Shown piece by piece: positions 26,397 through 35,746 of a stretch of DNA of 64,000 nucleotides. The translations under genes and the position numbers were made by a program. The DNA comes from Desulforhopalus singaporensis. GTDB lineage: Bacteria; Desulfobacterota; Desulfobulbia; Desulfobulbales; Desulfocapsaceae. Below the pieces are notes generated by a model. It searched no databases, had not been told where the DNA came from, and saw only the letters and a program-made list of their open reading frames with translations. The stretch covers positions 62,001 through 126,000 of the forward strand of contig NZ_FNJI01000012.1 of NCBI RefSeq assembly GCF_900104445.1, written 5' to 3'. Within the stretch, counting starts at the first letter, position 1. Each line of letters begins with the position of its first letter.

Positions 26397-27728
26397 ATGA
26401 ATGTGCTTAATCAAATTTGGGATTTTTTCGCCTCTGTCAAGCTGGCTATCTTCACCCTCTGCACCCTCGCGGTAACGTCCATTATCGGTACCGTTGTTCC
26501 CCAGGGTGAGCCGGCTGCGTATTATGTGCAGAATTACGGCATCAAGCTTGCCAGATTCATTGATGTTCTCGATTTTTCCAAGATGTACTATTCCTGGTGG
26601 TTTCTCGGCCTGCTTGGACTGCTCAGCGCAAACCTTATTATCTGCAGCATTGAACGGCTGCCGAGAGTGTGGCGCCTGATAACCGCCGATAACGGTGATG
26701 TCGCTGCGGAGAACCTTAAGAAAATGACGCTCAGCCGCACCTGGACAACCACAGCCGACCAACCGCCCTTATCCGGCGACCAGTGCCGGAAACTGCTTGA
26801 GGAAGCTGGCTGGAAACCTGCGGCCAGAAAAGACCGCCAGGGCAACCTGCTTTTTTTCAGCCAGAAAGGGAGATGGAGCCGCCTCGGCGTTTACTTCGTC
26901 CACCTCTCCATACTCGTGATTTTCCTCGGAGCTATCGTCGGCCATTTCACGGGATTCAAGGGCAGCATAATGATTCCCGAGCTGAACCTGGCCGAGAAAA
27001 TATTTTCATCAAAAAACCAGTCCACCATCGATCTGGGGTTTGCCATCCGGTGCAACAGCTTTGCTATCGATTTCTATAAAAACGGCATGCCCAAGGAATA
27101 CCAGTCCAGTCTTACGGTGATAGAAGACGGCAAGGAAGTTTTTACCAAGACCATTGAAGTCAACAGTCCATTGCAGTACAGAGGAATAACCTTTTATCAA
27201 TCCAGTTACCAGGGCTACAAGGACTTTATTTTCACCATAACTGATGAATCCGACGGTGATGCCAAGACATTTTCGGTCCCGTTCCAAAAACAGTTCACCT
27301 GGCAGGACAAGCAGGTTCGTTTCGGTGTCGTCAATGCCGAAGCTCTCGGCCAGAGGGTTACGCGGTCGAAAATCTGGTTCAAGTACGGCGATAGTCCCGC
27401 AGTCTCCAAATGGCTTGATGACAACACCACTGAGGTCTTTGACGTGGGAACCGGACGATTCGCCGTATCGGTAAAGCAGATGTACGCCACCGGCCTGCAA
27501 GTGGCAAAAGACCCCGGGGTATGGATTGTATACCTGGGGTGCCTGTTGATGCTGCTCGGTCTCTATATGGCTTTTTTCATGTCCCACAAGAAAATCTGGC
27601 TCCATTTTTCAGAAAAAAATCACTCCTCGGAACTGATACTTGCGGGAAGTGTGAACAAGAACAGGTTCTCCTTTACCAGCCAGTTTGAAAAAATCGAAGA
27701 ACATATCGACAAAAACGTTACCACTTGA
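26397..27728 (+). CDS. resB: Cytochrome c biogenesis protein ResB (Ccs1)
   Basis: 443 residues. Membrane helices near 15-35, 62-82 and 165-185 and another near the C-terminus (about 370-392) frame a large extracytoplasmic domain (about 190-365). WDFFASVKLAIFTLCTLAV and the following GTVVPQGEPAAYY are the Ccs1/ResB N-terminal signature. With CcsA it forms the System II haem delivery and c-type cytochrome ligation complex on the periplasmic side. It is followed 82 bases later by ccsA and then by a multihaem cytochrome, its expected client. Confidence 0.93.
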   Translation: MNVLNQIWDFFASVKLAIFTLCTLAVTSIIGTVVPQGEPAAYYVQNYGIKLARFIDVLDFSKMYYSWWFLGLLGLLSANLIICSIERLPRVWRLITADNGDVAAENLKKMTLSRTWTTTADQPPLSGDQCRKLLEEAGWKPAARKDRQGNLLFFSQKGRWSRLGVYFVHLSILVIFLGAIVGHFTGFKGSIMIPELNLAEKIFSSKNQSTIDLGFAIRCNSFAIDFYKNGMPKEYQSSLTVIEDGKEVFTKTIEVNSPLQYRGITFYQSSYQGYKDFIFTITDESDGDAKTFSVPFQKQFTWQDKQVRFGVVNAEALGQRVTRSKIWFKYGDSPAVSKWLDDNTTEVFDVGTGRFAVSVKQMYATGLQVAKDPGVWIVYLGCLLMLLGLYMAFFMSHKKIWLHFSEKNHSSELILAGSVNKNRFSFTSQFEKIEEHIDKNVTT

Positions 27729-27810
27729 TATGTTTAACAAAAACATAGCATAACAAACAAATGACTCGTAATTAACTCGATCAGGTCGAAGAAAACACGG
27801 AGCATCACCT

Positions 27811-28653
27811 ATGGAAAGTTCTCAATTGCTCGGCATAACTACCCTAACCTACCTGCTCGCGACCTTGCTCTACGTAGCGCTTCTGGTATTCAAGGCCCCG
27901 CAACTCGGGAAGTTCGCAACCGTTTTCACCTTTATTGCCTGGCTGGTCCAGACCGTCGGCATCGGGCTGCGCTGGGTAGAGTCGTATCAACTGGGTATCG
28001 GCCATGCCCCTCTTACCAATATGTACGAATCCGTGGTATTTTTTGCCTGGACCATCGCCATAGTCTATCTGATTATTGAATGGAAAGTGAAAACAAAGGT
28101 TATAGGCGCTTTTGCCATGCCTTTTGCCTTCCTGGCGATGGCTTATGCATCCTTTTCCACCGATATCAGCAAAACCATCAGTCCACTGGTTCCCGCGCTT
28201 CAGTCCAACTGGCTTATCGCCCATGTAGTTACATGTTTCGTCGGGTATGCCGCTTTTGCCATTGCGGCGGGACTAGGCGTCATGTACCTGCTCAAAAAGG
28301 ACGACGGCGAGAAAACTTCCTTTCTCGCCACACGATTTCCGGAAAAGCGGGTCCTCGACGATATCACCCACAAGACAATGGTGTTCGGCTTCATCTGGCT
28401 GAGTGCCGGAATTATTACCGGGGCAGTATGGGCCAACTCCGCATGGGGCACCTACTGGAGTTGGGACCCTAAAGAGACATGGTCGCTGATCACCTGGTTC
28501 TTTTATGCACTCACCCTGCACGCGAGATATACGAGAGGCTGGGCCGGAAAACCTATCGCCCTGCTGTCGATCTTCGGTTTCATCTCGGTTCTCTTTACCT
28601 ACTACGGGGTAAATTTTCTGTTGTCGGGGCTACACAGCTACGGTTCGGGCTGA
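27811..28653 (+). CDS. ccsA: Cytochrome c biogenesis protein CcsA (CcsB/ResC type)
   Basis: 280 residues with about eight membrane helices. The haem-handling tryptophan-rich motif WGTYWSWDPKETWSLITWF is near residue 213, and conserved histidines flank it (HVVTCFVGY and HARYTRGW). It works with ResB in haem export and attachment to CXXCH sites. GGAG lies eight bases before the ATG. Placement between resB and the cytochrome c3 gene fits one functional unit. Confidence 0.95.
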   Translation: MESSQLLGITTLTYLLATLLYVALLVFKAPQLGKFATVFTFIAWLVQTVGIGLRWVESYQLGIGHAPLTNMYESVVFFAWTIAIVYLIIEWKVKTKVIGAFAMPFAFLAMAYASFSTDISKTISPLVPALQSNWLIAHVVTCFVGYAAFAIAAGLGVMYLLKKDDGEKTSFLATRFPEKRVLDDITHKTMVFGFIWLSAGIITGAVWANSAWGTYWSWDPKETWSLITWFFYALTLHARYTRGWAGKPIALLSIFGFISVLFTYYGVNFLLSGLHSYGSG

Positions 28654-28664
28654 CCCCCCCCAGG

Positions 28665-28679
28665 TGCCACAACGTGGCA
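28665..28679. promoter_or_regulatory. Short palindrome upstream of the cytochrome c3 promoter
   Basis: TGCCAC-AAC-GTGGCA, a perfect 6+6 inverted repeat with a 3-base centre, about 30 bases before the candidate -35. It could be an operator or a weak hairpin ending ccsA transcription. Motif reading only. Confidence 0.3.
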
Positions 28680-28709
28680 TTGTCATTTTATTTCAACAGG
28701 TTATGGTAT

Positions 28710-28740
28710 TTGACAAGGTTAAGGAAAAACTGTATATAAT
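28710..28740 (+). promoter_or_regulatory. Sigma-70 promoter of the cytochrome c3 gene
   Basis: TTGACA (28710-28715) is a perfect -35. TATAAT at 28735-28740 gives a 19-base spacer; the overlapping TATATA at 28733-28738 gives 17. The start codon is 66 bases downstream. This implies the cytochrome can be transcribed independently of resB-ccsA. Confidence 0.65.
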
Positions 28741-28805
28741 TAGACTTGAGAGTTTAGAACACAAGACATGTTCAAGAGATAATTTTACCTAGACGAGGAG
28801 TCATC

Positions 28806-29231
28806 ATGCTGAAAAAAATTCTTGCCTGTAGCGCGATAGCAATGCTGGTTCTCACCGGATCTGCGGTACTTTCCATGGGAAGCGACACCGGGCCTGAAGA
28901 GATAACCATGGTTGGTTCAAAAAGCGCTAAACCCAAGCCCGCGGTCTTTCCGCACAAGATGCATCAGGAAAAATTCGAGTGCGCAGAATGCCATCACGGC
29001 ATGGCGGACGGAAAGCAGGTTCCGTACGCAGAGGGCATGGAAATCCAGAAATGTGAGACCTGTCACAACGAAGAAGTTCTTGCCGGAAAAACCGCAGATA
29101 AGCTCAAACTCGACACCATCAAAGGCGCAGGACACGGCAATTGCCTGGCCTGTCATAAGGAAATGGTTAAAAAGGATGCCGAGCTGAAGGCGAAAAAAAT
29201 CAACAGCTGCAAGACCTGTCACCAGAAGTAA
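28806..29231 (+). CDS. Tetraheme cytochrome c3 (class III)
   Basis: 141 residues: a signal peptide (about 1-25) then a mature domain with four CXXCH haem sites, CAECH, CETCH, CLACH and CKTCH, and additional histidines for bis-His ligation (AVFPHKMH, CHHG). Size and spacing fit the class III tetraheme cytochromes of sulfate reducers, which shuttle electrons between periplasmic hydrogenases or formate dehydrogenases and membrane complexes. GACGAGGAGTCATC precedes the ATG. A strong terminator follows. It sits after the cytochrome c maturation genes. Confidence 0.95.
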   Translation: MLKKILACSAIAMLVLTGSAVLSMGSDTGPEEITMVGSKSAKPKPAVFPHKMHQEKFECAECHHGMADGKQVPYAEGMEIQKCETCHNEEVLAGKTADKLKLDTIKGAGHGNCLACHKEMVKKDAELKAKKINSCKTCHQK

Positions 29232-29265
29232 TCCAGATATTGCTTCCGGGTAGACCGGACTGAAT

Positions 29266-29308
29266 AAAAAAAAGGGCTGTCCCGCGCTTACCGGGACAGC
29301 CCTTTTTT
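29266..29308. terminator. Bidirectional terminator between cytochrome c3 and glyS
   Basis: GGGCTGTCCCG (29274-29284) pairs with CGGGACAGCCC (29292-29302), extended by A/T pairing, with A-run and T-run on either side. It serves both convergent genes. Confidence 0.92.
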
Positions 29309-29336
29309 ATTTTTTTTCTCAGGCGTTCGCTGCAGA

Positions 29337-31409
29337 TCAATCCTGGAACCTGGAGATATCTCCCACCATCAGGAACAGCTCACCAAGGGCTGTCAACAGG
29401 TTGAGCCGATTCTGCCTTACCGCCTCATCATCAGCCATGACCATGACCTTGTCAAAAAACGTATCTACAGGCTCCTTCATTTTCAGCATTGCCTGAAGCG
29501 CGCCAAAGTACTTTTGTTTTGCCACCAGCGCACCCATTTCCAGGTTGACCTCCCTGGTCAGTTCATGGAGTTGGGTTTCAGCTTCACTTTCAAACAGGTC
29601 GGCGTCAATTTCAGTGGATTTGTTGTCCTTGATAATGTTCTTCACTCGTTTATATGCGGCGGACAGCACCTCAAATCCTGCATCCTTGCGGATTTGTGAT
29701 ATCGCATCTGTCCTTTTGATGCAATCATTGACATCATTGAATGCCACCGATACCGCGGCTTCCACCGCGGCCGCCTCAGCGCCGCCGGCGACACTGTCAT
29801 TGACAAAACGGTCCCGGATGAATTTCATTATCGCATCGACAGTGTCAGCCGATCCGTTAACCTTGCTGCCGTAAAGCGCCAGAGCCTTGGAGCAGATCTC
29901 TTCAAGTAGAAGGGAGTAGTTCTTTTCTTCTATGATATGCAGTATCGCAAGGGTAATCCGTCTCAAGCCGAACGGGTCAGCCTTGCCGGTGGGAATCTGG
30001 CCGATCCCGAAACATCCGGCGAGAGTATCGAACCGGTCGGCAAGCCCCAATATCGCCCCGACATCCGATGTCGGGACCTCAGCCCCAGCGCGTTTGGGCA
30101 TGTAGTGTTCCTTGATTCCCAGGGCAACCGCTTCCTTTTCACCGTCGTTAAGCGCATAGGCGCTTCCCATTGTTCCCTGCAGGGAAGGAAACTCGCCGAC
30201 CATCTCGGAAATCAGGTCTGCCTTGCACAGTTCGGCGGCCCGACAGCAATCCTCGGTCAACGAACCGTCAACCTTTTCCGCCAGAATCCTTGCCAGCTTG
30301 GCCAGCCGGTCCTTCTTTTCACGCATCGTCCCGAGTTTGGCCTGGAAAATAATACCATCCAGTTTATTAACCCGTGACTCGAGTGAAACCTCCTTGTCAC
30401 TGTTGAAAAAAAACAGCGCGTCTTCCAGGCGGGCTTTCAAAACTCTCTGATGCCCCATTCTGGTAATTTGCGGATCGTTGACCGTGGTGTTGTTGACCGC
30501 AACGAATCCGGGCATCAGGTTGCCTCTGTCATCCACCACCGGAAAATATTTCTGGTGCTCTTTCATGGAGGTGATCAGCACTTCGGGTACCAGTTCCAGG
30601 AATTTTTTTTCAAAAGTTCCACATACCCCAACCGGGTTCTCGACCAGATTGTTGACGGTGTCGACCAGATCTTGATCGATGAAGACCCTGCCCCCGGCCA
30701 GCTCCTCTGTTCTGGCAACGGCCGCCTCGATCTCTTCAATAACTTTTTGCCGCCGAACTTCATGATCCACCATTACCTGGTTTGCCAACAATTTTTCCCG
30801 GTAACTCTGGGGATTGTCAATCTCAATCCACTGGTTGGCATGGAAACGATGGCCCCGGCTCTTGGTTGACGATTGCACTCCGGCAAATTCAAGGGAGACG
30901 ACATCTTCGCCAAACAGCGCCACCAGCCATTGTACCGGCCGCGCAAAGGTAACATTGAGGCTTCCCCATCGCATCGATTTTGGAAATGAAAGATCGTTGA
31001 GCAGGGCCAGCAGGAGCTCGGGTAGAAGATCGCCGGTCGGCTTTCCTGTTACTTCCCTGATAAGCATCATATACTCCCCTTTGGGAGTATCCACCACCTT
31101 GAGCTCATGCACATCCGCTCCCTTGGAGCGGGCGAAACCTTCCGCCGCCTTGGTCAGGTTGCCCTCATTGTCATATGCCGCTTTTTTTGAGGGACCGAGC
31201 AGTTCCTGCCTCATATCTTCCTGCTTTTCACTCACATCCTTGACCATCAGGGCAAGTCTTCTCGGCGTTCCCGTTACGTTGATGGAACCGTGACCGATTT
31301 TAAGTTCAGCAGCCCTGCTGCTGAAGCCCTTTGCAAGTTGATCGTATGCAATGTTCATAAAACCTGCAGGAATTTCTTCAGTACCTATTTCAAAAAGTAG
31401 ATCACGCAT
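29337..31409 (-). CDS. glyS: Glycine--tRNA ligase beta subunit
   Basis: 690 residues, normal for the beta chain of the alpha2-beta2 glycyl-tRNA synthetase. It begins LLFEIGTEEIPAGFM and contains TPRRLALMV, FPKSMRWG, and the HD-like region PSLQGTMGSAYALNDGEKE, all family hallmarks. The beta chain binds tRNA and needs GlyQ for catalysis. glyQ is usually directly upstream but is absent here; the upstream gene is a FolE2-like protein. Confidence 0.96.
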   Translation of the reverse strand: MRDLLFEIGTEEIPAGFMNIAYDQLAKGFSSRAAELKIGHGSINVTGTPRRLALMVKDVSEKQEDMRQELLGPSKKAAYDNEGNLTKAAEGFARSKGADVHELKVVDTPKGEYMMLIREVTGKPTGDLLPELLLALLNDLSFPKSMRWGSLNVTFARPVQWLVALFGEDVVSLEFAGVQSSTKSRGHRFHANQWIEIDNPQSYREKLLANQVMVDHEVRRQKVIEEIEAAVARTEELAGGRVFIDQDLVDTVNNLVENPVGVCGTFEKKFLELVPEVLITSMKEHQKYFPVVDDRGNLMPGFVAVNNTTVNDPQITRMGHQRVLKARLEDALFFFNSDKEVSLESRVNKLDGIIFQAKLGTMREKKDRLAKLARILAEKVDGSLTEDCCRAAELCKADLISEMVGEFPSLQGTMGSAYALNDGEKEAVALGIKEHYMPKRAGAEVPTSDVGAILGLADRFDTLAGCFGIGQIPTGKADPFGLRRITLAILHIIEEKNYSLLLEEICSKALALYGSKVNGSADTVDAIMKFIRDRFVNDSVAGGAEAAAVEAAVSVAFNDVNDCIKRTDAISQIRKDAGFEVLSAAYKRVKNIIKDNKSTEIDADLFESEAETQLHELTREVNLEMGALVAKQKYFGALQAMLKMKEPVDTFFDKVMVMADDEAVRQNRLNLLTALGELFLMVGDISRFQD

Positions 31410-31477
31410 AATCCAAATTAGTAGTTTTTTATTTATTGTTTCTCGTCAGATGCGGATACGAGGTCTTGTACGTAACG

Positions 31478-32203
31478 TCACCGGGACTCCATGGTGGCAA
31501 ACATGGAACACTCCTCCCCGAAATTGTGTACGGTCAGGGAAAACCATTTTATGGCTTCGACTTTTTCAAGATGTTCGCCGACAGTCTTGGCCAGAGTCTC
31601 AACGGACAGTGTAGCTTTAGCATTTTCCAGCATCTTGTTCAACTCGAGTTCTATCGCGTTTTCGATCAGCACGATGATATCTTCTATCCAGAAGAACTGG
31701 TTGAATCGAACACTCACCTCAACTTTTCCCCAGCTGCCCATGGACCCCGGCAACCTCCGTGTCTTGCTCTCGCTTATCGGCAGGCTTATGGGGACGTCCA
31801 CACTGAGGATGAGATCGTCATCTTTTTCAAGAGAACCGTGCATAGCACACTGGTAGTTGCCGAGTCTGCCTGCTCCGGACTGGTTCTTTTTCTTTAAGAA
31901 ATAAGGGAATTCAAGCTCCAGGTGACTCGCTTCAGCGTCAAGCCTGTCCTTCATTTTCCCAAGAATGGCGGCAAAGCTTTTAATGTCTATTTCCCCATGA
32001 AACTCGTTGAGGATCTCGACAAACCTGCTCATATGAGTTCCCTTGAACTTGTGGGGCAGGTTCACATACATATTGGCCTTGGCGATTGTGTGCTGTTTTT
32101 TCTGCGCCTTATCCCGAACGGTTATGGGATAGGAGACGGTTTTTACGCCAACTTTTTTTATATTGATCCTGCGGCTGTCAAACTGGCTTTGAATATCTTT
32201 CAT
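31478..32203 (-). CDS. GTP cyclohydrolase FolE2/MptA-family protein lacking metal-site residues
   Basis: 241 residues that align by eye over their full length with FolE2 (GTP cyclohydrolase IB): SRRINIKKVGVKTVSYPITV, the conserved THMSRFVEIL, and a C-terminal VHNFGEE region. The catalytic metal ligands of that family are not there. The LCPCSKE cysteine motif reads LPISESK, the AHNQR histidine region reads GSWGKV, and the ESIHNH segment reads GEECSM. Activity as a cyclohydrolase is therefore doubtful, and another role or a shifted active site is possible. It lies between a receiver-domain gene and glyS. Confidence 0.75.
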   Translation of the reverse strand: MKDIQSQFDSRRINIKKVGVKTVSYPITVRDKAQKKQHTIAKANMYVNLPHKFKGTHMSRFVEILNEFHGEIDIKSFAAILGKMKDRLDAEASHLELEFPYFLKKKNQSGAGRLGNYQCAMHGSLEKDDDLILSVDVPISLPISESKTRRLPGSMGSWGKVEVSVRFNQFFWIEDIIVLIENAIELELNKMLENAKATLSVETLAKTVGEHLEKVEAIKWFSLTVHNFGEECSMFATMESR

Positions 32204-32266
32204 AAAACGATCTGTTTCCCTGTTGCTTACTCTCTTGAACCTGGTGATAACTTTCGTCGGTCAAGT

Positions 32267-32626
32267 CTACTTCTTTTCCGACAACAGACGTCTCACGCTG
32301 GCCTTGAGGTCGTCGAGATTTCCGGATTTAACGATATACTCTTCGGATGCCCAGCTTCCCAGGTCGCGTTTATACTCCTGGTAGGCGCTGGAGAGTATCA
32401 CGGGTACGTCGGCCTTGAGTTTTTTCATCTGGCGCAAAACCTCAATGCCGGTCTTGCCTGGCATGTGAATATCAAGGATCACGAGATCGACGGCTTCATT
32501 ACTGAATTTTTCCAGCCCTTCATCCCCGTCAAAAGCCGATATGACTTCATACCCCTCGTCTTCGAACTCCGCTGTGTATACCGTATGGATAGACTGTTCG
32601 TCATCAACCAGCAATATTTTTTTCAT
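32267..32626 (-). CDS. Single-domain response regulator (CheY-like receiver)
   Basis: 119 residues, receiver domain only. VDDE at 7-10 gives the acidic pocket, the phospho-acceptor aspartate is in VILDIHMPGKTG, and the conserved Ser/Thr and Lys occur in VILSSAYQEYK and EYIVKSG. There is no output domain, so it acts through protein contact or in a phosphorelay. No kinase gene is adjacent. It lies between galT and the FolE2-like gene on the same strand. Confidence 0.92.
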   Translation of the reverse strand: MKKILLVDDEQSIHTVYTAEFEDEGYEVISAFDGDEGLEKFSNEAVDLVILDIHMPGKTGIEVLRQMKKLKADVPVILSSAYQEYKRDLGSWASEEYIVKSGNLDDLKASVRRLLSEKK

Positions 32627-32647
32627 CGCCAGCCCCCCTTTACCGGT

Positions 32648-33646
32648 CTAGTTCTCAACCTGCCGCAGGTATGCGGCAGCCTCTTCCGGAGGAAGCGGGT
32701 TGATGTAGAACCCGGAACCCCATTCGAACCCGGCAATTGAAGTTAATTTAGGAACAATTTCAAAATGCCAGTGATAGTACTCAAGATTCCCGGACCTGAG
32801 CGGTCCGGTATGAAGGACAAAATTATAAGGAACGTTTTTAATGCACCCGCACAGCCGCTGCAGGGTCTCCCTGAAAAGTTCAGAGAGCGCCTCCAGCTCC
32901 CTTTCGTTCATCTCGTAGTATGATGATCTGTGGGTTTTCGGCAGGATCCACATTTCAAAAGGGGTCCTCGGCGCAAAGGGAGTGATGGTGATAAACAGTT
33001 CGTTCTGGCATACGACCCGTTCTTCCTGCTGAATTTCCTGGCGGATGATGTCGCAGAAGATACAGCGCTCCTTATAGTTGAAATGGGACTTTGCACCTTC
33101 CAGTTCGGAAACGATCATCCGGGGCAATATGGGCAGGGCGATCAGCTGGGAATGCGAATGCTCTAGTGAAGCTCCCGCTGCCTGGCCATGGTTTTTGAAA
33201 ACCATGACGTACTGGAATCTGTGATCTTTTTCAAGATCGAGGATACGTTCTTTGTAAGCCTGGAAAACCCGGGCCATTTTCTCGGGACTGAGGTCGGAGA
33301 AACGCTCATCGTGATCGGGACACTCTATGACCACCTCATGGGCCCCGATTCCGCTCATTTTATCAAACTGGCCGACCCCTTCCTTGGCCAGTTCCCCCTC
33401 TATGACCAGAGCAGGGTACTTGTTCGGTACCACCCGGACATCCCACCCGGGACTGTCTGCGGGGCTGTTGCCGGGACGTGCCGCATATACCTCAGGGGGA
33501 GTAAACGACTCATTGCCGGGACACAGTGGACAGAATCCACCGCTGCCTCTGCTGACTTCCACAGGAAAATCCGTGGGCCGCTTCTGTCGTTCCTTGGAAA
33601 TGATGATCCATCTTCCCAGGACGGGATCTTTGCGGAGCTCAGGCAT
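32648..33646 (-). CDS. galT: Galactose-1-phosphate uridylyltransferase
   Basis: 332 residues. LRKDPVLGRWIIIS opens the family, FCPLCPGNE and CIFCDI provide zinc cysteines, and LEHSHSQLIALP is the HxHxQ active-site motif whose histidine carries the UMP. It interconverts UDP-glucose/galactose-1-P with glucose-1-P/UDP-galactose (Leloir pathway). Some bacterial members use other sugar 1-phosphates. It starts close to the end of the dksA-like gene and may provide nucleotide sugars for surface glycans (inference). Confidence 0.95.
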   Translation of the reverse strand: MPELRKDPVLGRWIIISKERQKRPTDFPVEVSRGSGGFCPLCPGNESFTPPEVYAARPGNSPADSPGWDVRVVPNKYPALVIEGELAKEGVGQFDKMSGIGAHEVVIECPDHDERFSDLSPEKMARVFQAYKERILDLEKDHRFQYVMVFKNHGQAAGASLEHSHSQLIALPILPRMIVSELEGAKSHFNYKERCIFCDIIRQEIQQEERVVCQNELFITITPFAPRTPFEMWILPKTHRSSYYEMNERELEALSELFRETLQRLCGCIKNVPYNFVLHTGPLRSGNLEYYHWHFEIVPKLTSIAGFEWGSGFYINPLPPEEAAAYLRQVEN

Positions 33647-33651
33647 CTCGC

Positions 33652-34014
33652 CTATAATCCTTTAGATTTTTCCTGCTTTTCCTGGTTTGTCTTGCAATCG
33701 ATACAAAGGGTGGTCACCGGCCGCGCCTCAAGGCGCTTAAGACCAATAGGCTCATCACACTCCTCGCAGATACCGTAGGTGCCTTCATCAATACGCACCA
33801 GGGCTTCTTCTATCTTGGTAAGCAGCCTCCGTTCACGTTCACGAATTCGCAGTTCAAAGCTTCTTCCGGACTCCAGCGTAGCGCGGTCATTGGGGTCGGG
33901 GACATTGCTTGTCTGATCTGTCATTTCAGACATTGTTTTCCCGGCTTCTGCCCAGATTTCCTCTTTCTTGCCCTGAAGTTGATGACGAAAAAATTCGAGT
34001 TGTTCCTTATCCAT
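33652..34014 (-). CDS. dksA: DksA/TraR-family zinc-finger protein
   Basis: 120 residues: an N-terminal coiled coil (about 5-75) and a C4 zinc finger, CEECDEPIGLKRLEARPV then CIDC. The tip region reads SNVPDPNDRATLESGRS, with the acidic residue pair seen in DksA-type secondary-channel regulators of RNA polymerase. GAGGAGAAAG precedes the ATG. Several DksA-like paralogs are usual in these genomes, so strict DksA identity is not certain. Confidence 0.88.
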   Translation of the reverse strand: MDKEQLEFFRHQLQGKKEEIWAEAGKTMSEMTDQTSNVPDPNDRATLESGRSFELRIRERERRLLTKIEEALVRIDEGTYGICEECDEPIGLKRLEARPVTTLCIDCKTNQEKQEKSKGL

Positions 34015-34069
34015 TCACTTTCTCCTCAGTCGACCAGTAAATCATCGAACCCTGCACACGCTACCGTCG

Positions 34070-34591
34070 TTACGACCGGATATACGTGCCACTTTTACCA
34101 CCGGTTTTCTTGATCAGGCGGATATCGCCGATAACCATTGACTTGTCAACCGCTTTACACATGTCATAGATGGTCAGGGCCGCCACCGAGACCGCGGTGA
34201 GCGCCTCCATTTCCACCCCTGTCTTACCGCTAATACCTACAGTTGCAAATATTTCTATCGTATAGTCCTCGTCCCTGAATGAAAAGTCGAGGCTTACCTT
34301 GTTTATAAGAAGAGGATGACAAAGAGGAATCAGGGAGTCCACCTTTTTGGCCGCCATTATTCCGGCAACCCTGGCAATGCCAAGCACATCGCCTTTTGCC
34401 ACGGTACCGCTTTTGGCTTTTTCAAAGGCTTGCGGCGACATCCTTATCCAGCCTGCCGCATCGGCAACCCTGACGCTATCTTTCTTGCCCCCGACATCGA
34501 CCATAATCGCATTGCCCTGCGAGTCAAAATGGGTCAATTCCCCCTGATCTGTCTTCTCTTCGCTGCTCATCATTGTTTTATCCGGGCTCAA
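34070..34591 (-). CDS. moaC: Cyclic pyranopterin monophosphate synthase accessory protein MoaC
   Basis: 173 residues. [16 protein letters not shown] is the start, [16 protein letters not shown] holds the conserved catalytic Lys and His, and [28 protein letters not shown] is spread over the C-terminal half. It converts the MoaA product to cyclic pyranopterin monophosphate in molybdenum/tungsten cofactor synthesis. The start could be a few codons later (a second ATG pair at codons 7-8). Other moa genes are not nearby. Confidence 0.96.
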   Translation of the reverse strand: MSPDKTMMSSEEKTDQGELTHFDSQGNAIMVDVGGKKDSVRVADAAGWIRMSPQAFEKAKSGTVAKGDVLGIARVAGIMAAKKVDSLIPLCHPLLINKVSLDFSFRDEDYTIEIFATVGISGKTGVEMEALTAVSVAALTIYDMCKAVDKSMVIGDIRLIKKTGGKSGTYIRS

Positions 34592-34599
34592 AACAACTT

Positions 34600-35727
34600 T
34601 TAGTTTCTGCCCATCACCTCATTAAACAACTTCTTGAAAAACCCTTCTTCGTCTTTATGCTGACCGTGCTGTTCGCAAAGAGTATCGAACTCTTTCAACA
34701 CTTTCTTCTGTTCCTCGCACAGATTGGTCGGGGTGAGGACCTGGAGTTCCACGACCATGTCACCCTTTCCGTGCCCCCTGAGGTTGGTTACCCCTTCTCC
34801 CCTGATGGTGAAAAGGGTTCCTGATTGGCTTCCGGCGGGTACCTTGAGACTCTTCTTGCCGTAAATCGTCGGCACCTCCACCGTAGCTCCCAGCGCCGCC
34901 TTGACCATTGGTATCGGAAACTTGCAGTATATCGTATCTCCGTCCCGCTTGAAGAACTCATGTTCAACGACATGAATCACCACATAGAGATCCCCGGAGG
35001 AGCCGCCGCGGCGACCGCCTTCCCCTTCCCCCCGGAGACGCATCCTCGCCCCGGTATCTACCCCGGCCGGGATTTTCAACGCCACTTTCTTGGTTTTTTC
35101 AACCAGTCCCATACCGTGACAGTCGTTGCAGGGATCGGTAATGATGGTGCCCTCTCCGTGACACTGCGGACACGTGGAACTCATCTGGAAGAATCCCTGC
35201 GAGCGGACCACCTGACCCCTGCCGTTACAGCTGGGGCATGTCTGTCTCTGGCTTCCGGGCCTGTTGCCGGTTCCCTCGCAGGTCCAGCAGGTATCCTTGC
35301 GGGTCAGCTGCACCTCTTTGGAGGTACCGTGAACGGCGTCCATAAAAGAGATTTCCACGTCGTAACGCAGATCGTTACCGGGGATTGGTCCGTCTCTTCT
35401 GGCCCTCGCCCGGCCCCCGCCGCCAAATCCGAACAGGTCTCCGAAAATATCGCCGAAACTTGAGAATATATCCTCAGCCGACCCGGGTCCGCTGTAGCCA
35501 CTGTTTTTTAATCCATCGTGACCGTAAGTGTCATAGATCTCTTTTTTTCGCTGATCGCTGAGCACCTCATAGGCTTCCGTGCACGCCTTGAAATTGTCCT
35601 CGGCTTTTTTGTCGTCAGGATTCCGGTCGGGATGATATTTCATTGCAAGCTTGCGATACGCTTTTTTTATCTCGCTTGCACTGGCACTCCTGTCGACCCC
35701 CAGGACTTCGTAATAATCAATACTCAT
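34600..35727 (-). CDS. dnaJ: Chaperone protein DnaJ
   Basis: 375 residues. The J domain starts [20 protein letters not shown] with HPD in [10 protein letters not shown], a Gly/Phe-rich stretch follows (about 75-105), then four CXXCXGXG zinc repeats ([32 protein letters not shown]) and the C-terminal substrate-binding domains. The frame opens 33 codons upstream; the J domain start at ATG 35727 is preferred. It is the co-chaperone of DnaK. dnaK and grpE are not in the window. Confidence 0.97.
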   Translation of the reverse strand: MSIDYYEVLGVDRSASASEIKKAYRKLAMKYHPDRNPDDKKAEDNFKACTEAYEVLSDQRKKEIYDTYGHDGLKNSGYSGPGSAEDIFSSFGDIFGDLFGFGGGGRARARRDGPIPGNDLRYDVEISFMDAVHGTSKEVQLTRKDTCWTCEGTGNRPGSQRQTCPSCNGRGQVVRSQGFFQMSSTCPQCHGEGTIITDPCNDCHGMGLVEKTKKVALKIPAGVDTGARMRLRGEGEGGRRGGSSGDLYVVIHVVEHEFFKRDGDTIYCKFPIPMVKAALGATVEVPTIYGKKSLKVPAGSQSGTLFTIRGEGVTNLRGHGKGDMVVELQVLTPTNLCEEQKKVLKEFDTLCEQHGQHKDEEGFFKKLFNEVMGRN

Positions 35728-35746
35728 GGGCTGCTTTTTTCTTTCG

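Noticed and set aside
31922-32740. 272-codon plus-strand open frame
   Set aside because: Spans the opposite strand of three real genes (FolE2-like, receiver, galT).
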